Below, piece by piece: positions 35,217-43,196 of a stretch of DNA of 64,000 nucleotides. Numbering within the stretch: position 1 is the first letter of the stretch; each line of letters begins with the position of its first letter. The DNA is from Methanoculleus sediminis (lineage in GTDB: Archaea > Halobacteriota > Methanomicrobia > Methanomicrobiales > Methanoculleaceae), in NCBI RefSeq assembly GCF_001017125.1, contig NZ_JXOJ01000002.1:223033-287032 (forward strand), read 5' to 3'. Both the position numbers and the translations under genes were made by a program. The notes beneath the pieces are model-generated. The model did not search any database and was not told where the DNA came from. It saw only the letters and a program-made list of their open reading frames with translations.

Positions 35217-36243
35217 GGGGTGTACCCTGACCGGAGCGCTCTCGGTACTCACGGAGGTACGGGACGCCGTCTCCGTCATCCACGGCCCGGCGGGATGCAC
35301 GCACCACAATTTCTCTCTCCTGCACGCCACCCACCTTGCAAACGACCGGCTCGAGGTCCCCCGCCTTCTCTCCACCCGCTTAACGGAGAACGGGATCATC
35401 TTCGGGGGCGAAGACGCGCTGGAGGAGACTATCGCGCAGGCGCTCTCCCTCTCGCCCGCCTCCGTCTTCGTCCTCTCAACCTGCATCGTCGAGACGATAG
35501 GAGACGACGTCGCGGCGATCTGCGCGAAAAGCCGGGGCGTCCCGGTGATCCCCGTGCCGACCGCCGGGTTCCTCGGGGGGGTCTTCGAGACGGGGGTGAA
35601 AAACGCCCTCTCCTCCGTCGCATCGCTTGCCGGTCCTGCGGACGCAAAAACCCTGTCGGCAAACCTGATCGGCGAGAAGAACCTGGAGTACGGCGTCGAC
35701 GAGAACGCAGCCGAGATCGAGCGCCTTCTTTCCCGGCTCGGCATACCGGTCAACCTCCGGTTCGTGCGGGGGCTCGGTACACTGGATATCGGACGGCTCG
35801 GCTCGGCCGCCGTGAATATCCTCCGGGAACCGGCGCTCCGGCCGGTCGGTGAAGACCTCGAACAGAGGCTCGGCACGCCGTACGTCGACTCGTTCCCGGT
35901 GGGTCTTGCCGGAACGTGCCGGTTCCTCGAAGAGGTCGGCCGGATCTGTGGGATCGATGCATCGATCGCCGTCGAGGAGGAACGGGCCCACCAGGCAGAG
36001 ATGCTCGGGCGGTTCGACGATATCGCCGGGAGCCGCGTGCATTTCCAGTCCCCCCACCCCATGCTCAGGGGCGACCCGGGTGCGGAGGCGATCTGCACCG
36101 AGTGCGCCGAAGCCCTCGATCTTTCCGTCGACCCGGACGGGGCGGCGATCCCGCTCCCGTATCCGGCGCCCGTCGGGACCGCCGGTCTTGGACGGATGCT
36201 GCACCGGTGGCGGGTGCTGATCCGGGAGAAGCGGCGGGGGTGA
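35176..36243 (+). CDS. Short nitrogenase component-1-like protein (NifD/E-like)
   Basis: About 355 residues of the nitrogenase component-1 superfamily, shorter than NifD (about 480). The three P-cluster-type Cys are kept: Cys16 (FEGCTLTG), Cys41 (HGPAGCTHH) and Cys103 ([11 protein letters not shown]). [16 protein letters not shown] matches the common component-1 segment. The best in-frame start is ATG 35176 inside the NifH-like gene, so the two are coupled; the homologous part begins near residue 12. No second component-1 gene follows directly. Substrate unknown; a role in tetrapyrrole, cofactor or sulfur-compound reduction is possible. Confidence 0.75.
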   Translation: MNSNPSPSNSSRFEGCTLTGALSVLTEVRDAVSVIHGPAGCTHHNFSLLHATHLANDRLEVPRLLSTRLTENGIIFGGEDALEETIAQALSLSPASVFVLSTCIVETIGDDVAAICAKSRGVPVIPVPTAGFLGGVFETGVKNALSSVASLAGPADAKTLSANLIGEKNLEYGVDENAAEIERLLSRLGIPVNLRFVRGLGTLDIGRLGSAAVNILREPALRPVGEDLEQRLGTPYVDSFPVGLAGTCRFLEEVGRICGIDASIAVEEERAHQAEMLGRFDDIAGSRVHFQSPHPMLRGDPGAEAICTECAEALDLSVDPDGAAIPLPYPAPVGTAGLGRMLHRWRVLIREKRRG

Positions 36244-36310
36244 GGGGACGGGGCCCGCAGGCGGCAGGCAGCCCCGTACCCACCTCGTCCTCCGGCGCCC
36301 GCACAATCTC

Positions 36311-36317
36311 TTTTATA
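36311..36317 (+). promoter_or_regulatory. TATA box for the UspA gene
   Basis: TTTTATA about 46 bases before the ATG at 36360. Confidence 0.45.
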
Positions 36318-36359
36318 CCTCCTCTGCAGAAAAGGTCTCATCGGAGAGAGTGCCTGAGT

Positions 36360-36833
36360 ATGTTCGAACGCATCCTGTTTCCAACGGACTTTTCAGCGCC
36401 TTCCATGAAGGTGCTGGACTACATCCCCGTGCTGCACGAGGCGGGAACCCGGGAGGTGGTTCTCGTCCACGTCATCGACTCAAAGGAGATCACGCTGATC
36501 GCTTCGGGCGGGCAGGGGTTCCTCGGGACCGTGCCCGACCGGGAGACCGAGGCCCAGAAGGAACTGCGGGAAGAGATCCAGCACCGGATCATCGACACCC
36601 GCCGGGCGCTCGAGAAGCGAGGCGTGAAGGTGACCGTCCGGACGCCCGTCGGCATCCCGGGAAAGGAGATCGTGACCGCGGCCGATGCGGAAGGAGCCTC
36701 CCTCATCGTCATCGGCTCCCACGGCCGGTCGAACATCCGCGACCGCCTGCTCGGGACAGTCTCGGAGTACGTGATCAAGAACGCCCGCCAGCCGGTCCTG
36801 GTCATCAAGCGGGAGACGATCGGTGGGAGATAG
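36360..36833 (+). CDS. Universal stress protein (UspA family)
   Basis: A 157-residue single-domain UspA protein with the ATP-binding signature G-x2-G-x9-G-S/T as GSHGRSNIRDRLLGTVSEYV near the C-terminus. It begins FERILFPTDFSAPS, typical of ATP-binding USPs. The client process is unknown. It has its own TATA box and lies 116 bases after the component-1-like gene, so it is probably not in that operon. Confidence 0.92.
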   Translation: MFERILFPTDFSAPSMKVLDYIPVLHEAGTREVVLVHVIDSKEITLIASGGQGFLGTVPDRETEAQKELREEIQHRIIDTRRALEKRGVKVTVRTPVGIPGKEIVTAADAEGASLIVIGSHGRSNIRDRLLGTVSEYVIKNARQPVLVIKRETIGGR

Positions 36834-36867
36834 GCCTCCCCCACCTCCCTGCATCGTAAAAAGGTGT

Positions 36868-37455
36868 CTATCGATCCTGCCGGGCCTCGAGCAGCCGCCG
36901 GATCGCCCGCAGTTCCTCCACCACCGCATCGGCTGCCGGCCCCTCTGCCGGCTCGCCGCCGGTCGCGGCGACCGGCCTGGTAGTCCGCACGAAGTTCATG
37001 ATCGTCTCCTGAAGATCCTTCGGGTCCGCTATCCCGTTGAGGATGATCTCCGCCCGGGCCTGCGCCGAGTAGCCGGCGGTCTGCACCCTGACCGCCGAGA
37101 AGGAGAAGAACCGCATCAGGGGCCCCTGGGCGATATCGACGTTCGTGATCCGGTTGTAGGGGACGATCCCCGTCTGCCGGAACCAGACCCCGCGCTGCCA
37201 GGTCACTTCGGTGACGGTGAGACGGTAGACGATGCTCTCGTGGTAGAGCGGGATCCAGTAGGCGACGAAGACGACGATGGCGAGCACCGGCACGGCAATG
37301 GCGAGAGCGACGGGCAGCGGGCTGAAAACGACGATGGGAGCGAGCCATGGCAGGACGAAGGCGACGACGGCCAGGATCAGGGACGCGTAGAGGTACAACC
37401 GGAACTGCGGCACCGGTTTGAACGATTCCCCTAGGCGGAAGGTGGTGAGGGACAT
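36868..37455 (-). CDS. Membrane protein with bacterial PH (YdbS-like) domain
   Basis: A 195-residue protein with two hydrophobic helices (about 22-44 and 48-68), then a YdbS/DUF304-type PH domain (YRLTVTEVTWQRGVWFRQTGIVPYNRITNVDIAQGPLMRFF) and a Glu/Ala-rich C-terminal helix. Such proteins sit at the membrane facing the cytoplasm; their ligand is unknown. It converges on UspA across a 34-base gap. Confidence 0.82.
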   Translation of the reverse strand: MSLTTFRLGESFKPVPQFRLYLYASLILAVVAFVLPWLAPIVVFSPLPVALAIAVPVLAIVVFVAYWIPLYHESIVYRLTVTEVTWQRGVWFRQTGIVPYNRITNVDIAQGPLMRFFSFSAVRVQTAGYSAQARAEIILNGIADPKDLQETIMNFVRTTRPVAATGGEPAEGPAADAVVEELRAIRRLLEARQDR

Positions 37456-37484
37456 GATATCGCACTGATCTCAATCGGAACAGA

Positions 37485-37946
37485 TTAAATCTTGCCGGTG
37501 AGGCCTCTTCGGAGGATACAGCGATCGCCTCCCTCGCCAAAGTAGGCCGGGCAGAAGTCCGTCTCCCGAAAACCATGCCTCTCGTAGAGCGCGCGGGCGG
37601 CATGGTTTTCCGGCGCGACCGAGAGGTAGACCTCGTCCGCTCCCCGCTCCCGGAGGGCGGCGAAGACGGCGGCGACGAGGTTCTCCCCGAACCCCCTGCG
37701 CCGGTACCGTTCCGCCACCACCAGCCGGACGATCCATCCCGTTGCCTGCCGGTGCTGGACGAGGGCCCCGATGGTGTAGCCGGCCACCTTCCCGTCATGT
37801 TCCGCAACCAGAAACGTATCGCCAAAGAGGACGCCGGCCTGCCGGATGAAGACCTCGGGCTTGCAGCCCTGCGGGCTGTTCTCCCTCTCGAGGGCACAGA
37901 CCGCCGGAAAATCCGTATCAACGTATCCCCTGATCGTCAGGTCCAT
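37485..37946 (-). CDS. GNAT-family N-acetyltransferase
   Basis: A 153-residue GCN5-related acetyltransferase. Motif A with the acetyl-CoA pyrophosphate loop is VVAERYRRRGFGENL (R-x-x-G-x-G-type), and ENHAARALYERHGFRE is the downstream B-motif helix, as in RimI-like enzymes. It may acetylate protein N-termini or a small amine; the substrate cannot be told. Confidence 0.88.
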   Translation of the reverse strand: MDLTIRGYVDTDFPAVCALERENSPQGCKPEVFIRQAGVLFGDTFLVAEHDGKVAGYTIGALVQHRQATGWIVRLVVAERYRRRGFGENLVAAVFAALRERGADEVYLSVAPENHAARALYERHGFRETDFCPAYFGEGGDRCILRRGLTGKI

Positions 37947-38019
37947 GCCGGTAGATTCGTCGTGATGGGTAAAAAAGAGGAGACAATCCCCTGACGGGGA
38001 ACATTTCCGGACCCGGCGC

Positions 38020-38229
38020 TCACGTCTTCTTGATGCTCGCCTGAAGCATGTCCCGCGCCATCTTGTAGGTCTCGATCTTGTACTGCATCAATTCGATATG
38101 CTGTTCCTTCGTCCGGATGCGAGACTCGATCATCCGTACCATCAACTGCCGCATCTCGTCCTCGTCGAGGAGATCGTACATCCTCGCGAGAAGCATATCG
38201 TGGGCGCCGTATCCACCGTGGTGCGTCAT
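38020..38229 (-). CDS. Small helical protein, unknown function
   Basis: A 69-residue protein, MTHHGGYGAHDMLLAR onward, almost all helix, with many Met, Glu, Arg and Lys (MRQLMVRMIESRIRTKEQHIELMQYK). A strong GGGAGGT ribosome site lies 5-6 bases before ATG 38229 and a TATA box about 70 bases upstream, so it is a real gene despite its size. It follows the second component-1-like gene on the same strand (176-base gap). The His/Gly N-terminus could bind metal. I do not recognise the family. Confidence 0.65.
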   Translation of the reverse strand: MTHHGGYGAHDMLLARMYDLLDEDEMRQLMVRMIESRIRTKEQHIELMQYKIETYKMARDMLQASIKKT

Positions 38230-38295
38230 ACCATAACCTCCCTCTCGTACCGGCCCGCCCAGCGGACGAGCCGGCTCCCCGGTATCCGCCGGTTC

Positions 38296-38302
38296 ATAAA
38301 TA
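38296..38302 (-). promoter_or_regulatory. TATA box for the 69-residue protein
   Basis: TATTTAT on the minus strand, about 70 bases before the ATG at 38229. Confidence 0.45.
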
Positions 38303-38404
38303 TCTATGGCAGGTACGGCCGCTCGCCGGGAGGGCAAGAACGGATGGCCGCGTTTTGCCCGGTCCCCGGACGGATGTGCCGGCACCGGGAGAATTGACGC
38401 TTTG

Positions 38405-39571
38405 CTAGAAGAATTCCGCACCCTCTCCCCCGGGGCGCCGGTTCCGGTTGATGCAGGCGTTGAGCACCTCTTCCATCAGCCGGAGCGCCCCTTCCACCCC
38501 GGCGATCGCGTGGGAGGAGAGAGCGACCCTGTCCCGGAGAGGCGGCGTCAGCCCGACGAACGCGGCGCCGGGAGCGATCGCCGCCTCGTAGGTGGAGCCG
38601 AGGATCAGGTCGGGTTCGGCGCCACGGATCGTCTCCCGGATGACCGAGAAGTCGGTCGTATGGATAATACCGCCACCGGATGTACCGGGACTGTTCCGGG
38701 CGGCGACGCAGGCGATCTCGGCACCGAGATACCGGTCGAGGAGGTCGGCGGCAAACGAGGCATACGCGGCGCCGCCGGCAATCGCCACGCGGGGAGGGTC
38801 GAACCTCCTGAGGTACTTCTCGCAGGCTTTTCGGATCCGGGCATCGGCCCATGCGACTTCGTCCATGACCGGGCGGATATCAGCACCGTCGATCTCTGCG
38901 CCAAGCCGCTCGAACGCCTCACCGACCGCATCGAGGCCAAGGAGCGAACCGCAAGAGGTTCCGACGCCGCTCGCGAGATCCGGGTCCGTCCCGACGGTGA
39001 ACGGCGCCGCCCGGCGGGTCGCGGCGTAGCGGTCGAGGCAGAAGGTGGTAGCGACACCGACGCCTGCAAGGCCGAGCAGGCGCCGCGCCTCGAGGGCGTT
39101 TCCCCGGCAGAAGGGGTCGGTGCGGCAGATGCCGTCGATGTTGACGCCGAGAACGTCGGGGTCGACCTCCGGCGCGATCGTATCGAGAGCACGGCGGTAG
39201 CCGGCCTCGAGGTCGCCGAGGAAGCCGGGGCTGTCGACGACGAGGACCTGCCCCTCATCGGCAAGGTCGCCGATATCCTCACCCATGATCGCGGGGACGC
39301 AGGTGTTGACCACGGCTATCCGGGCGTAGCGGCCGGCGAGTTCCCGGATCACTTCCGCGAGGCGGGACTCCGTCCCGAAGATGATCTCGTTCTCGACGAG
39401 GAACGTCCCGTGGATGGGAACCCCGACGAGCGATGCGGGGTAGAAGTAGCACCCGCTCGAACCGTGGACGACGACGGCGACGTCCTCGAATCCCGAGAGA
39501 CAGGCGACCGCCCCGGTCATCGCACAGGGCCAGAGGGGGTTCTCGCACGGTGTCTGCTGCTCTTCCGGCAT
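38405..39571 (-). CDS. Second nitrogenase component-1-like protein (NifK/N/VnfE-like)
   Basis: A 388-residue component-1 superfamily protein. The cluster-binding Cys triad is kept at Cys16 (LWPCAMTG), Cys41 (HGSSGCYFY) and Cys91 (VNTCVPAIMGEDI); the first two fall at the same residue numbers as in the 35176-36243 protein. LVENEIIFGTESRLAEV is the shared segment. Further Cys lie in ICRTDPFCRG and GTSCGSLLG. It has its own promoter, opposite to the NifH-like operon about 2.2 kb away. It could be the missing second subunit of that system or a separate reductase. Confidence 0.75.
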   Translation of the reverse strand: MPEEQQTPCENPLWPCAMTGAVACLSGFEDVAVVVHGSSGCYFYPASLVGVPIHGTFLVENEIIFGTESRLAEVIRELAGRYARIAVVNTCVPAIMGEDIGDLADEGQVLVVDSPGFLGDLEAGYRRALDTIAPEVDPDVLGVNIDGICRTDPFCRGNALEARRLLGLAGVGVATTFCLDRYAATRRAAPFTVGTDPDLASGVGTSCGSLLGLDAVGEAFERLGAEIDGADIRPVMDEVAWADARIRKACEKYLRRFDPPRVAIAGGAAYASFAADLLDRYLGAEIACVAARNSPGTSGGGIIHTTDFSVIRETIRGAEPDLILGSTYEAAIAPGAAFVGLTPPLRDRVALSSHAIAGVEGALRLMEEVLNACINRNRRPGGEGAEFF

Positions 39572-39600
39572 CGTTCTACAAGATCATGGCGGTGCGGGGA

Positions 39601-39608
39601 TATAAAAG
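39601..39608 (-). promoter_or_regulatory. TATA box for the second component-1-like gene
   Basis: CTTTTATA on the minus strand, about 33 bases before the ATG at 39571. Confidence 0.5.
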
Positions 39609-39748
39609 ACAGTACCTTGAGGGAAATGGCTTTCTTTGTTGAAACCGTTTTCGGGTCATCCTCCCTACCTTGGCGAAATTGATACTAGAATAGGCTTGTC
39701 CCTGGAATCAGTTTTTTCTTCGAGCGTGTTCCCATGCAGTGAACCGTG

Positions 39749-40024
39749 GTGGCTATCGCCACTGGGGGTGGGGCTGACGGGGAGTGCGATGGGCGGAACG
39801 CCCGGAGCTCGACCACCGTCAGGTGGGGAGGGGGTCTCCCCCTCCCCTGTCTCCACCTCACTACAATCCGCACATCCCATCAACCCCACCCCACCCGCGC
39901 TTCGCGCTCCTCAATCGCACCTGACGGTGCTTCAACTCCACTCCTGGCGGAGTGTCGCACTCCGCACCTTCGGTGCTCAAACTCCTGCTGTTCCAGCAGT
40001 CGTTCCCCGCCCCAAAGGGCGGGG
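39749..40024. repeat. Array of about ten perfect short hairpins
   Basis: Stems read in order: GTGGC/GCCAC (39749-39762), GGGCG/CGCCC (39791-39803), CCACC/GGTGG (39813-39826), a 10-pair GGGGAGGGGG/CCCCCTCCCC (39825-39847), GCG/CGC (39897-39907), GCACC/GGTGC (39917-39930), CACTCC/GGAGTG (39939-39954), GCACC/GGTGC (39964-39976), CTGCTG/CAGCAG (39985-39999) and CCCCGCCC/GGGCGGGG (40005-40024). Loops are mostly 3-5 bases. GGAGTG at 39949 can also pair with CACTCC at 39958-39963, an alternative fold. Confidence 0.75.
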
Positions 40025-40197
40025 GCAGTCATGGCGATATGCGATGGACACAACCAACATCCGGAGCACGAGCACCGCAAGTGCGCAACCCGGTGGAAAG
40101 TCGTGCCCAAGAGTTCCTCTGGGTTGCAAACGTCTGGCGCAAGCAGGCAGGGCTTGAGCAAAGCCAAATAAAAACAGGAGACGAAAGGCCGGCGGCC

Positions 40198-41319
40198 CTA
40201 CACCGTCTTCACGAGCGAGGCAAGGTACCGCCCGACCTCGCTCGTCTTCTTCGCGCCGCCCATATCCCGGGTGACGTAGCCGTCGAGGATGCTCCTCTCG
40301 ATTGCCGCGAGAACAGCCGCCGCCGCCTCGTGCTCGCCGAGGTGGTCGAGGAGCATCGAGCCCGCCCAGACGGTGGCGAGCGGGTTCGCGACGTCCTGGC
40401 CGCGGTACTTCGGCGCGGAGCCGTGGATCGGCTCGAACATCGAGGTGCCCTTCGGGTTGATGTTTCCGCCGGGGGCGAGCCCGAGCCCGCCCTGGATCAT
40501 GGCCCCAAGGTCGGTGATGATGTCGCCGAACATGTTCGGGGTGACGACGACGTCGAACCACTCGGGGTTCTTGACGAACCACATCGTGACGGCGTCGACG
40601 AAGTTGAACTCCGTTGCAACGTCCGGGTAGCCGGCGGCGACGTCGGTGAAGACGTCCCGCCAGAGGCCGTAGACGTCGGAGAGGACGTTCGCCTTGTCGA
40701 CCGACGTGACCTTCTTCTCCCTTCGTTCGGCAAGGTCGAAGGCGTAGCGGATCGCCCGCTCGGCACCCTCTCGCGTGACGACGCCGATCTGGTAGGCGAG
40801 CTCTTCGGCGTCGGTCTCGACGTCGAGGCCGAACCTGACGCTGTAGATGTCGCGGACGACATCGAGGGTCTTTTTCTCGCGTTTTCCGGCGAACCGCGAG
40901 CCGATCCCGACGTAGAAATCCTCGGTGTTCTCCCGGACGACGACGAAGTCGATATCCTCGGGGCGCTTGTTCGCGAGCGGCGTCGCAACCCCGTCGAGGA
41001 GTTTGATCGGCCGGAGGTTGACGAACTGGTCGAAGTGGAACCGGATGGCAAGCAGGATGCCCTTCTCGAGGATCCCGGGCTTCACCCGGTCGTCGCCGAT
41101 GGCGCCGAAGTAGATCGCGTTGAACTTCGAGAGCTCGGCGATATCCTCCTCGGTCAGGAGCTCGCCGGTCGCGAGGTAGCGGTCGGCCCCGATATCGAAG
41201 TCGGTCCACGCGATATCGAACCCGTAGCGCTCTCCCGCGGAATCGATGACCTCTTTACCCGCAGCAACGATCTCGGGGCCGATCCCGTCCCCGCCGATTG
41301 CGGCTACTCGGTGCTGCAT
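40198..41319 (-). CDS. leuB: 3-isopropylmalate dehydrogenase-type beta-decarboxylating dehydrogenase
   Basis: A 373-residue NAD-dependent enzyme. It shows [10 protein letters not shown], the Arg cluster in [30 protein letters not shown], the catalytic Tyr/Lys region [12 protein letters not shown] and VDKANVL, and [10 protein letters not shown] plus [10 protein letters not shown]. It would oxidise 3-isopropylmalate in leucine synthesis or, in methanogens, homoisocitrate-type substrates for coenzyme B. It overlaps leuD by 16 bases. ATG 41319 is the natural start. Confidence 0.87.
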   Translation of the reverse strand: MQHRVAAIGGDGIGPEIVAAGKEVIDSAGERYGFDIAWTDFDIGADRYLATGELLTEEDIAELSKFNAIYFGAIGDDRVKPGILEKGILLAIRFHFDQFVNLRPIKLLDGVATPLANKRPEDIDFVVVRENTEDFYVGIGSRFAGKREKKTLDVVRDIYSVRFGLDVETDAEELAYQIGVVTREGAERAIRYAFDLAERREKKVTSVDKANVLSDVYGLWRDVFTDVAAGYPDVATEFNFVDAVTMWFVKNPEWFDVVVTPNMFGDIITDLGAMIQGGLGLAPGGNINPKGTSMFEPIHGSAPKYRGQDVANPLATVWAGSMLLDHLGEHEAAAAVLAAIERSILDGYVTRDMGGAKKTSEVGRYLASLVKTV

Positions 41320-41795
41320 CTCTTCACCTCGTCCAGGTTCTTCGCGTAGGCCACCAGGCCGCCGGCATCGACGATCTCCTTCATGAACCCGGGCACCGGC
41401 TCGATGGGGAGCCGTCTCCCGCCCGCCTCGATGTAGCCGTCGGCGAGGTTCACCGCCACGGCATCGCCGTCCCGGATACTCTCCGCCTCCGGACAGACCA
41501 GCGGCAGGAGCCCGGTGTTGACGGCGTTCCGGTAGAAGATCCGCGCAAACGACTTCGCGACAACGACCTTCACCCCGGCGCCGAGGAGCGCGAGCGGCGC
41601 GTGCTCGCGGGAGGAGCCGCACCCGAAGTTGCTGCCTCCGACCACGACGTCGCCCTCCCGCGCCTCCTTCGCGAACTCGTCCCTCGTTCCCTCGAACGCG
41701 TGCTTCGCGAGTTCCGCCGGGTCATAGATGGTGAGGAACCGCCCGGGGATGATTGCATCCGTATCGATATCGTCGCCGAACTTCCAGACCCGCAT
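41304..41795 (-). CDS. leuD: 3-isopropylmalate/homoaconitate isomerase small subunit
   Basis: A 163-residue swivelling domain of the aconitase family. Motifs are [30 protein letters not shown] and [12 protein letters not shown]. The loop that sets substrate choice reads [11 protein letters not shown]. It matches neither the homoaconitase form (YLRT) nor the plain isopropylmalate form exactly, so leucine versus coenzyme B pathway use is open. ATG 41795 has a GGGAGGTG site; GTG 41801 overlaps leuC. Confidence 0.85.
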   Translation of the reverse strand: MRVWKFGDDIDTDAIIPGRFLTIYDPAELAKHAFEGTRDEFAKEAREGDVVVGGSNFGCGSSREHAPLALLGAGVKVVVAKSFARIFYRNAVNTGLLPLVCPEAESIRDGDAVAVNLADGYIEAGGRRLPIEPVPGFMKEIVDAGGLVAYAKNLDEVKRCSTE

Positions 41796-41797
41796 GA

Positions 41798-43051
41798 TCA
41801 CACCTCCCTCGGGTCGGTGATCTCGCCGTAGAGGGCGGTCGCCGCCGCCGTCGCCGGCGAGGATAGGTAGACCGACGCCTGCGTGCTCCCCTGCCTCCCC
41901 CGGAAGTTCCGGTTCGACGTCGAGAGCGAGACCTCCCCCGATGCGAGGAGGCCGAACGCCCCGCCCATGCAGGGGCCGCAGCAGGGAGCCTCGACGAGCG
42001 CACCCGCCTCGACGAACCGCTCGATCAGCCCTGCCCGGAGGGCCTTCAAATACTCCGTCCGCGAGGCCGGGATGACGATCACCCTTACACCGTCCGCGAA
42101 CCGGTCGGCGTCCCCCATCACCTCCGCCGCCTCGAAGAGGTCCTCGTAGCGGCCGTTCGTGCAGGAGCCGATGAAGACCTGGTCGACCTTTGTTCCCGCG
42201 ACATCGCTCACGTCCACGACGTTGTCGACGTTGTGCGGGACGGCGACCTGCGGGGCGAGGTCCGTGACGTCGTAGCGGCGGCGCTCCGCGTATGCGGCGT
42301 CCTCATCGCCCGCAAGGTCGAACGGCTCGATCTCGCGGCGGGCGGTCACGTAGTCCCAGGTTGCCGCATCGGGTGCCACGATCCCCGCCTTCGCCCCCAT
42401 CTCTATCGCCATATTCGCGCAGGTCATCCGGCCCGCCATACCCATCTCGCGCATCGCCCGGCCGGTGAACTCGAGCGCCATGTAGGTCGCCCCGTCGGCG
42501 CCGATGTCGCCGGCGAGGGAGAGGATGAGGTCTTTTGCCCCGACTCTTTTGCCGAACGCACCCTCGACCTCAAGGAGGATGCTCTCGGGCACCCGGAAGT
42601 AGAGCGCCCCGAACTTCAGGACGAAACCCATATCGGTCGAACCGATCCCGGTCGCGAACGCCCCCGCCGCACCGTAGGTGCAGGTGTGGGAGTCGGTGCC
42701 GACGATGATCTCGCCGGGCGCCGCCCGCCCCTTCTCCATCACGACCTGGTGGCAGACGCCCTCGAGGAGGTCGTAGTTGTGGATTCCCTGCTCTTCAGCA
42801 AACTGCCGCATGAAGACGTGGTTCTCGGCGGCGGGTATCGAGTCGGCGGGTACCTGGTGGTCGAAGAGCATAATGATCCGCTCGGGATCGAATACGCGCT
42901 CTCCACCCATCTCGCGAAAGACCCTGACCGCAAGCGGGCCGGTGATGTCGTGGATCATCGCTGCATCCACGGGTGCCATCACAACCTCTCCCGCACGGAC
43001 GGGTCTCCCGCACCGTTGCGAAAATATCTTTTCTGCGATAGTCGCCGACAT
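41798..43051 (-). CDS. leuC: 3-isopropylmalate/homoaconitate isomerase large subunit
   Basis: A 417-residue Fe-S hydro-lyase, length typical for the archaeal LeuC/HacA type. The cluster Cys are in GSCTNGR and [34 protein letters not shown] and [11 protein letters not shown] are conserved substrate-site parts. It forms a heteromer with the next gene product. It has its own promoter near 43088 and starts the leuC-leuD-leuB operon. Confidence 0.88.
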   Translation of the reverse strand: MSATIAEKIFSQRCGRPVRAGEVVMAPVDAAMIHDITGPLAVRVFREMGGERVFDPERIIMLFDHQVPADSIPAAENHVFMRQFAEEQGIHNYDLLEGVCHQVVMEKGRAAPGEIIVGTDSHTCTYGAAGAFATGIGSTDMGFVLKFGALYFRVPESILLEVEGAFGKRVGAKDLILSLAGDIGADGATYMALEFTGRAMREMGMAGRMTCANMAIEMGAKAGIVAPDAATWDYVTARREIEPFDLAGDEDAAYAERRRYDVTDLAPQVAVPHNVDNVVDVSDVAGTKVDQVFIGSCTNGRYEDLFEAAEVMGDADRFADGVRVIVIPASRTEYLKALRAGLIERFVEAGALVEAPCCGPCMGGAFGLLASGEVSLSTSNRNFRGRQGSTQASVYLSSPATAAATALYGEITDPREV

Positions 43052-43083
43052 ACTGTATCGTGTCTTTGGTACGCGTTCCGGAC

Positions 43084-43093
43084 GTATTTAATT
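43084..43093 (-). promoter_or_regulatory. TATA box for the leuCDB operon
   Basis: AATTAAATAC on the minus strand, about 37 bases before the leuC ATG at 43051. Confidence 0.5.
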
Positions 43094-43196
43094 TGTCCGG
43101 GGCCGCCGGAGTGGTGCAGTAAATCGGAGCCTTTTGTGGCCGATTTTCGGGACAGTACCCTTATGTGGCCCCGTGCGGATTCTATAAGGAGAAGCG

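Larger units (their letters stand above)
39572..40197. other. Gene-free region around the hairpin array
   Basis: Between the component-1-like gene and leuB there is no convincing gene. It contains the hairpin array and, after it, a 46-codon frame at 40031-40171 of low-complexity polar sequence that I do not accept as a gene. A T5 run on the minus strand near 40170-40174 may end leuB. Confidence 0.5.

Noticed and set aside
34398-36243. Naming the pair cfbC/cfbD (coenzyme F430 synthesis)
   Set aside because: The NifH-like protein has the NifH-type [14 protein letters not shown] and [10 protein letters not shown] tail, and the partner lacks the HPRPSPIVAA-type start I expect in CfbD. The possibility is kept as a test, not as the call.
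34236-36341. Minus-strand frame of 701 codons
   Set aside because: Antisense to the NifH-like and component-1-like genes, with Ser/Arg/Pro-rich composition typical of shadow frames.
40031-40171. 46-codon plus-strand frame after the hairpin array
   Set aside because: No ribosome site or TATA box in reach, polar low-complexity sequence, and the frame continues from palindromic non-coding sequence.
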